The notes beneath the pieces are model-generated. The model was not told the DNA's origin and searched no databases. It was given only the letters and a program-made list of their open reading frames with translations. This document shows positions 1 to 27,906 of a stretch of DNA of 27,906 nt, one piece after another. Each line of letters begins with the position of its first letter. Position 1 is the first letter of the stretch. The translations under genes were made by a program, and so were the position numbers. Origin of the DNA: Priapulus caudatus (lineage: Eukaryota; Priapulida; Priapulimorpha; Priapulimorphida; Priapulidae); the NCBI RefSeq assembly GCF_000485595.1, contig NW_014577949.1, positions 35,806 through 63,711 of the forward strand, given 5' to 3'.

Positions 1-195
<195 letters not shown>

Positions 196-201
196 GCACG
201 T

Positions 202-728
202 GTATGGTTGGTCATCGTACTCAGAAATAATTATTTTTACCGCTGTAGAAATGATTTATCGCTCTTTTACCCAATCAGAGGTCTTGTTACACATAATTTA
301 ACTGCGGTAAAATTATTTCAACCGCGGTTAAATTATGTGTAACAATGCCTCTGATTTGGTAAAAAGGAAATAATTTTACCGCGGTTAAATTATGTGTAAC
401 AAGGCCAATGACTGGGTAAAAAGAGCCATAATTTAACTGCGCTAAAATTATAGCCCTTAACCCCAATAAGAGGCCTTGTTACGCATAATTTAATCGCGGT
501 TAAATTATTTATTCCGCGGTTAAATTACGTGTAACAAGGCCTCTAATTGGGTAAAATGGCCATAATTGGTTGAGTTTGTTTTTACCGCGGTTGAAATAAT
601 TTATCCGCGGTTGAATTATGTGTAAACACGCGACATCTGATTGGGTAAAAGGCCAATAATTTTACCGCGGTTAAATGATTTCAACCTCGGTAAAAATAAT
701 TGTTTCTGAGTACGACGGCCAACCATAC
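202..728. mobile_element. MITE-like element with nested palindromes
   Basis: The ends are inverted repeats of about 57 bp. The left end begins gtatggttggtcatcgtact; the right end, read on the other strand, begins gtatggttggccgtcgtact. Both continue with close matches through a TTATTTTTACCG block. The interior repeats a palindromic module (aaccgcggttaaattatgtgtaac plus a CCAAT/ATTGG-containing stretch) in alternating orientation. It has no coding capacity. Degenerate GT/GC dinucleotide tracts flank both ends, so no target duplication can be read. Confidence 0.75.
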
Positions 729-2562
729 ACGCGTGCGCGCATGCATCTACGCGTGTGTACGTGCGTTTCTGCGTGCCTGTTTGTCATATAACACATATAT
801 GTCATATTTGTGCAGTGTGTCCGTGTTTCGTGCGTGGGGGGACGAGCATAGTTGCGTACGTACATAAGTGCGTACCTGGAGGTTACCGCGTGCACAGTGC
901 TCTACCAGCACGGCCGTATTAGGTGGTTCGATGCAGGCTCCGATGAATTGAGTCAGGTTTTCGTGCTGCAGTTCTCGAATCTAGAATAGTACATTGAGTA
1001 CTAACATATTGCGGCATCAGAGACGCATACGATATTCAGAACCACAAAAACCTTGTATTGCAGTTCCTTCACGTTTAGTAGCAGTAGTAGAACGAAAATT
1101 GTTAATGATGAATTTTTTGTTACCTAATTGTGGTTAAATAATTAAATTATTCAGTTCATTAGGCAGATAAATGATCTTTATTGACGATTATGAAATAGAC
1201 GCGGTCTCTCTGCTATCTGTTTATTGTTATTTGCTGTTGCACGACGAATATTAGCTGCGTTCAGACGTGGTTTTAAATTCTGTTAAATTGGGTTATAAAT
1301 GTATGACAGGCAGATTAAGAGACATGGCTTTATGGCGAAGGCGGTATATCGATCATGTATATTGATTCTATCTATCTGTAGGATAGGATAAGGTAATTAA
1401 GGCTGCGCAATTCATCATGTACCTTGATTAACTTTCCGGTCCGGGGCGTATATAGCGCCAGTAATACTCACCTGAAAGCAACTGTTTCCGCATGTGTACG
1501 TGCACTTCGTATGTGTGTGTGTCTTGGAGTGTGTGTGTGTGGGGGGGGGGATATTACCATGACTCCACGCGCCATTTCGAACAAAATCAATCTAGAAATA
1601 CTTACGAGTTTTATCTGCAGCAGTTGGTCTCTGGTGATGTGTATTCTTTTCGCCGAACATTTCTTTATTGCTACGATCACACCCTACACACAACACCTCT
1701 CTCACATCCAAATTCGCAAATCACTCAGTTAACGCATTCACCGGTGCGCATGCGCCGTGGTGCTGTTCTCATCTCACGCGAATCGTACCGCAAGCAGATT
1801 CTTCGAATAGGTCCAAAACATAGTATTACAGAATACTGCGGTGCTGGCATCGATCCAGTGGCAGGGCCCTGACCCTGGTAGAAACAGTACCGTCGAGCGC
1901 ATACCACGGTCCCGGGCCGCCTAAATGAATATGAAACCATAATTATAAACAATTATAATTTCAAAAAAAGCTGTGTTATGTAACGAGTGTGTTAAAACCC
2001 CTGAGTTTGAATCACTCAGACGGTGAATTTTGGTTGTTTCTCCCCCAAGAGACGCAGCTATTCTGTAGAATTGGAGGAACTGTCTGTGACAATCAACGTT
2101 TCCTAGTGTGCGTAGTTACATTTCTGACGTTCACGCAGAATTCCGTGAAATAGACACTGGTGCTTATGTGTAGAAAGCTTTACTCTGATACACAGTATAT
2201 ACCAATAATATTATATGCAAAATCTCCGCTTTACGTTGTGCCTACGAGTGAATGTGTTGTGGGCATATTAATTTGCTATTAAGGAAGTACTAATGGTTTT
2301 TCTGGAAACCTATTTAGCGCTGGCAATTAGGCATCCCGCGCCTAAATTTTTTTTGTAATTTACACTCGTGTGCTGCACGCGCGTGGTAATGTTAATTAGG
2401 AAATTAACGCATCGAGTACGGTGAGAAATTAATAAAACACACTTTCGTGGTCGTCAGCTGCTCATTTGGTTATCGTATGTGTTATCGACGCTGCGCGGAT
2501 AGGCCTACGTGGGAGAAACGTTCGTTCAGCGCATGTCTTCTATACTCTACGACGTGAATCTT
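729..2562. other. Upstream intergenic DNA, no gene recognised
   Basis: No coding homology or RNA gene was recognised. Minor features: a short (TCTATC)/(GGATA) patch near 1365-1395, a G10 run near 1541-1550, and a palindromic tgcgcatgcgcc at 1745-1756 that matches the NRF-1 site. Open frames of 60-126 codons here lack family resemblance and are not reported as genes. Confidence 0.6.
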
Positions 2563-2577
2563 GGCGCGCCTATATAA
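2563..2577 (+). promoter_or_regulatory. Candidate core promoter (BREu plus TATA box)
   Basis: A TATATAA box at 2571-2577 is preceded directly by ggcgcgcc, which fits the upstream TFIIB recognition element SSRCGCC. It lies 217 nt before the first in-frame ATG, so transcription would start near 2600. Several ATGs lie between it and 2794, including an ATG-TGA pair at 2608, so either translation is repressed by upstream ORFs or a 5' UTR intron exists. Based on motif match only. Confidence 0.3.
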
Positions 2578-2793
2578 CAACGCCTATAAGCGTTACTGCA
2601 GGCAATCATGTGATCGATTCCCATGGACGAGCTTCCTGCGCTGGTTAGACGATAATGATTGTATGTAAACGAAACGTATTCTTTTGCAGAGGCAACTACG
2701 ATGACCTGTGGCATAATATCGTACGAATTTATTTGTGCGTGATGATTGTGATGACCCGATATTTATGAAGTTTATAACGTTATCACGAGGCTA

Positions 2794-25687
<22,894 letters not shown>

Positions 25688-26259
25688 GTAGGCGGAGACA
25701 AGCAATCCATAGTTAAGGTACACGCGTTCCTTGAAGAGCGCGGTTTTAATTAACCAAAACAACGCTGAACGAAGCTTGCTCCTCATTAGCAACGCGTTAG
25801 GGGGGGGGGCAGATTTCTTTTCAGACTGCAGGGGGTTGAGCTAGCTCCCCCACAAGTTTATTAAGAAAAATAGAGTTGTTATCCAATGGGTGACTAGACA
25901 TTTTCTATTTTTACGTACTATATTTTATTGCGGATAATGTATAGACATACTGGAAATAGCATGCCTTCCGTCACAAGCGGGGGTCCCGATGCTGAAAACC
26001 GATCTAGGCTTGGGCTAAAAACTCAATAAAGAAAAAACTAGAATCATGAACTAAAATAAAGAAAGGCCATAGTTAAACCATAATATTGTTTAATATGTTG
26101 TTTGTGCACTAAATACAATAAAATATATTATAATTATGTAAACAGTATAACAGTATAGTATGAACATAGGCGAGGTTGGGTTGAGCAGCGAATACCGTAA
26201 AACACCGCGAACAAATGACGCGGTTAAAATAAACCAAGAGTCTTCGTAGCTTGTAGTTT

Positions 26260-26497
26260 CGTAGAAGAGAAACGTCGTCGCCGCCGCCGTCGCTGCTGCC
26301 GACGACGACGACGACAATAAACGTGACGTCACCAGCTCAGCTAACTCGTCGGCGCCGCCATGCTTACGTTCTCCGGCGCGAGTAATGGTGACGACGTTGG
26401 CGAAAAAGACCGACGATGACGACAAACGTACGACGATGACAATGACAATGACGGTGCCTGTGGCGAGAGACGTGGCGGCGCCGCCTCAGCGAACCGG
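26260..26497. promoter_or_regulatory. CpG-rich block with CRE palindrome
   Basis: CpG-dense sequence with (CCG)n, (GAC)n and a full palindromic gtgacgtcac (CRE, TGACGTCA at 26324-26331). It lies between minus- and plus-strand open frames, so it could be a divergent promoter. Evidence is composition and one motif only. Confidence 0.3.
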
Positions 26498-27034
26498 CCG
26501 GTGACGCCGTGTTTTAATGAGCCGGTGACGCCGTATTTTTATGAGCCGGTGACGCCGTGTTTTAATGAGCCGGTGACGCCGTATTTTTATGAGCCGGTGA
26601 CGCCGTGTTTTAATGAGCCGGTGACGCCGTGTTTTAATGAGCCGGTGACGCCGTGTTTTAATGAGCCGGTGACGCCGTGTTTTAATGAGCCGGTGACGCG
26701 GTGTTTTAATGAGCCGGTGACGCCGTGTTTTAATGAGCCGGTGACGCGGTGTTTTAATGAGCCGGTGACGCCGTGTTTTAATGAGCCGGTGCCGAGTAAT
26801 GATATGGGCGTCAACGAAAATCCAGACAACACCGGTAACGCGAAACGTAAAGAGACGGCACTGTGCGGTTTTAGTGATTTGCGTGCTCGCGTGCGCGAGC
26901 TTTTACTCAATTACTACATTCAAAATACCGTTGAGTTCCGTCATATTAGCGATAGCGAAAGATGCCGATTCAAAAAAATTTATGCTAAACTGTTTACCCA
27001 TCGTTCGCGGTTAATACCGTGTATGATTGATTAG
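26420..27034 (+). CDS. Unrecognised open frame containing the 24-bp minisatellite
   Basis: Open from just after a stop at 26417 to the stop at 27034, with no ATG before the repeats (the first usable start is GTG at 26501 or an upstream exon). After an Asp-rich beginning come 12 EPVTPCFN-type units, then a non-repetitive 75-residue tail with FSDLRARVRELLLNYYIQNT and a basic RCRFKKIYAKLF stretch. The tail has a normal, non-repetitive composition, so it may be a terminal exon of an unknown gene. It may also be chance. No family recognised. Confidence 0.3.
   Translation, partial: RQTYDDDNDNDGACGERRGGAASANRPVTPCFNEPVTPYFYEPVTPCFNEPVTPYFYEPVTPCFNEPVTPCFNEPVTPCFNEPVTPCFNEPVTRCFNEPVTPCFNEPVTRCFNEPVTPCFNEPVPSNDMGVNENPDNTGNAKRKETALCGFSDLRARVRELLLNYYIQNTVEFRHISDSERCRFKKIYAKLFTHRSRLIPCMID
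26497..26791. repeat. 24-bp minisatellite, about 12 units
   Basis: Unit gccggtgacgccgtgttttaatga without a frame break in one plus frame (8-residue unit EPVTPCFN) and open on the minus strand too. Unit variants alternate: PYFY in units 2 and 4, and RCFN in units 9 and 11, which suggests duplication in 48-bp steps. Confidence 0.95.
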
Positions 27035-27420
27035 AAACATTTTCTGGCTCTATTTCCATGCTTTTACTGGGCATGTGCGCTCTCCTGCTTGCACGCGATT
27101 GCACGCATTTGACGTTTGAGCGGTGTTCGAATATAGGCGTGCGTACGCGCGTAAGACGCTGCGTGTGCGTGCTCGGGGGCGTTTTGTTATGACGAGTATG
27201 TGCGCTTACGCGGGAAACTGCGCATGCGCGTGTACGGGTAATTGGTACGAGTGCGTGCGTTCACCCCTGCCCACATCCGAGCGTTTTTCTACGCAGGAAT
27301 CTGCGATTGAAAACGCAGACGCAGCGAAATCGCTCGCTCGCGCCTGGGCCCCTTCCAGCTGGCTGCGTACGATTTTCAGCAATTAAAGAAGCTTGATAAA
27401 CACGGTTGCGTTAATACAAC
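27035..27420. other. GC-rich sequence with degenerate GTGCGT motifs, no gene recognised
   Basis: Contains repeated gtgcgt/cgcgcg words (about 27136-27260) and an 87-codon open frame with repeat-driven composition. Nothing else recognised. Confidence 0.5.
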
Positions 27421-27422
27421 TT

Positions 27423-27808
27423 AAGCTCGGTTTGCACTATGGAAAAGTCGACAAGTTGACGAGTTTTTCAACGTTCTATCAATCTTTCTATCTGATGTTC
27501 AACAAAATTTACGTTATCGACCGCGAGTCGGCAAATTTTTCAACATTTAACCCGTAGTGTGCGCGCGGGGCGACGTGGACCCCACGTATTAATTCGCGCC
27601 AGTGTCGCGCCGATAGCAAAAACGTGCTTTCGCCCTGGATGGAGGGACGCACCACATGACTGCTATAATCGGAGTGACTGAGTAGCAAAAAATTGATCAA
27701 CTCGCTGATCGTTTAACGTTTACAGCGCCGACTTTCGGTCGATTATTTGAAAAGTTGATCAACTCGTCATCATTTCAACAGAAAGTTAAGAGTATAAAAC
27801 CCAGCTTT
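27423..27808. mobile_element. MITE-like inverted-repeat element
   Basis: The left end aagctcggtttgcactatgg and the right end, on the other strand, aaagctgggttttatactct form imperfect terminal inverted repeats. Subterminal words such as aagttgacgagtttttcaac and, on the other strand, gatgacgagttgatcaactt repeat the pattern. No coding capacity. Confidence 0.5.
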
Positions 27809-27874
27809 AGATTGCCTCAAACAAGTCGGTAGAAGAATAGCAAGTTACATATCGGTCTGTTTAGCCAGCTTCTA

Positions 27875-27896
27875 CGCAACGCAACGCAACGCAACT
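27875..27896. repeat. Short (ACGCA)n tandem repeat
   Basis: Four to five copies of a five-base unit (acgca) at the right edge of the window. Confidence 0.85.
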
Positions 27897-27906
27897 CGCG
27901 CAAGCG

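Noticed and set aside
26090-26425. Minus-strand open frame of 111 codons with Ser and Ala runs and a hydrophobic end
   Set aside because: Composition is explained by the (CCG)/(GAC) triplet repeats and AT-rich flank; no recognisable domain.
27123-27386. Plus-strand open frame of 87 codons
   Set aside because: Starts in GTGCGT-rich repeats and lacks homology or a supporting context.

Overview
The window is a piece of animal (metazoan) nuclear DNA, most likely from a marine invertebrate. The evidence is a multi-exon gene with GT-AG introns, dense di-, tri- and tetranucleotide microsatellites, an LTR retroelement with an envelope-like gene, MITE-like inverted-repeat elements, and a scaffold gap of Ns (12434-13102). 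No prokaryotic gene organisation is present. The species cannot be named from sequence alone.

Main gene. One plus-strand gene runs through most of the window, from the start codon at 2794 to at least 25687. It encodes a single-pass receptor guanylate cyclase of the natriuretic-peptide-receptor type. I placed 18 coding exons by homology, GT-AG borders and reading phase. They encode, in order: a signal peptide and ANF-type ligand-binding ectodomain (exons 1-5), a transmembrane helix (exon 6), a juxtamembrane segment and kinase-homology N-lobe and catalytic-loop region (exons 7-12), the dimerisation coiled coil (exon 13), and a class III guanylate cyclase domain with its metal, purine-specificity and transition-state residues intact (exons 14-18). 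The C-lobe of the kinase-homology domain was not found. The phases of exons 12 and 13 are incompatible, so at least one exon is absent or unrecognised within 15.7-23.0 kb. The short last C-terminal exon was also not found.

Intron 2 (3.9-10.4 kb) carries a complete LTR element at 4095-9033 in minus orientation. It has two LTRs, a 4-bp target duplication (actg), a purine-rich tract and an LTR TATA box. Its interior has no gag or pol. It holds a broken baculovirus-F/errantivirus-like envelope gene, an unrecognised 3' ORF and a 12-bp minisatellite. At the primer-binding site it carries a full-length cloverleaf-competent tRNA-His sequence instead of the usual short tRNA match. Next to it (9.7-10.05 kb) lie two opposed copies of a small element with a hammerhead-ribozyme-like CTGANGA...GAAA core.

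The large intron after exon 12 (15.7-23.0 kb) contains a head-to-head inverted repeat of about 3.5 kb (18.5-22.0 kb). Its arms each hold a decayed copy of the same Cys-rich multi-copy protein family. hAT-like G-rich termini also occur there. Other introns hold (CA)n, (GT)n, (TGCG)n and (CATC)n tracts.

Flanks. The left end is a microsatellite followed by a 527-bp nested-palindrome MITE-like element, then about 1.8 kb of unrecognised upstream DNA with a candidate BREu/TATA promoter. The right end, beyond the last detected exon, has a CpG-rich block with a CRE palindrome, a 24-bp coding-compatible minisatellite and another inverted-repeat element.
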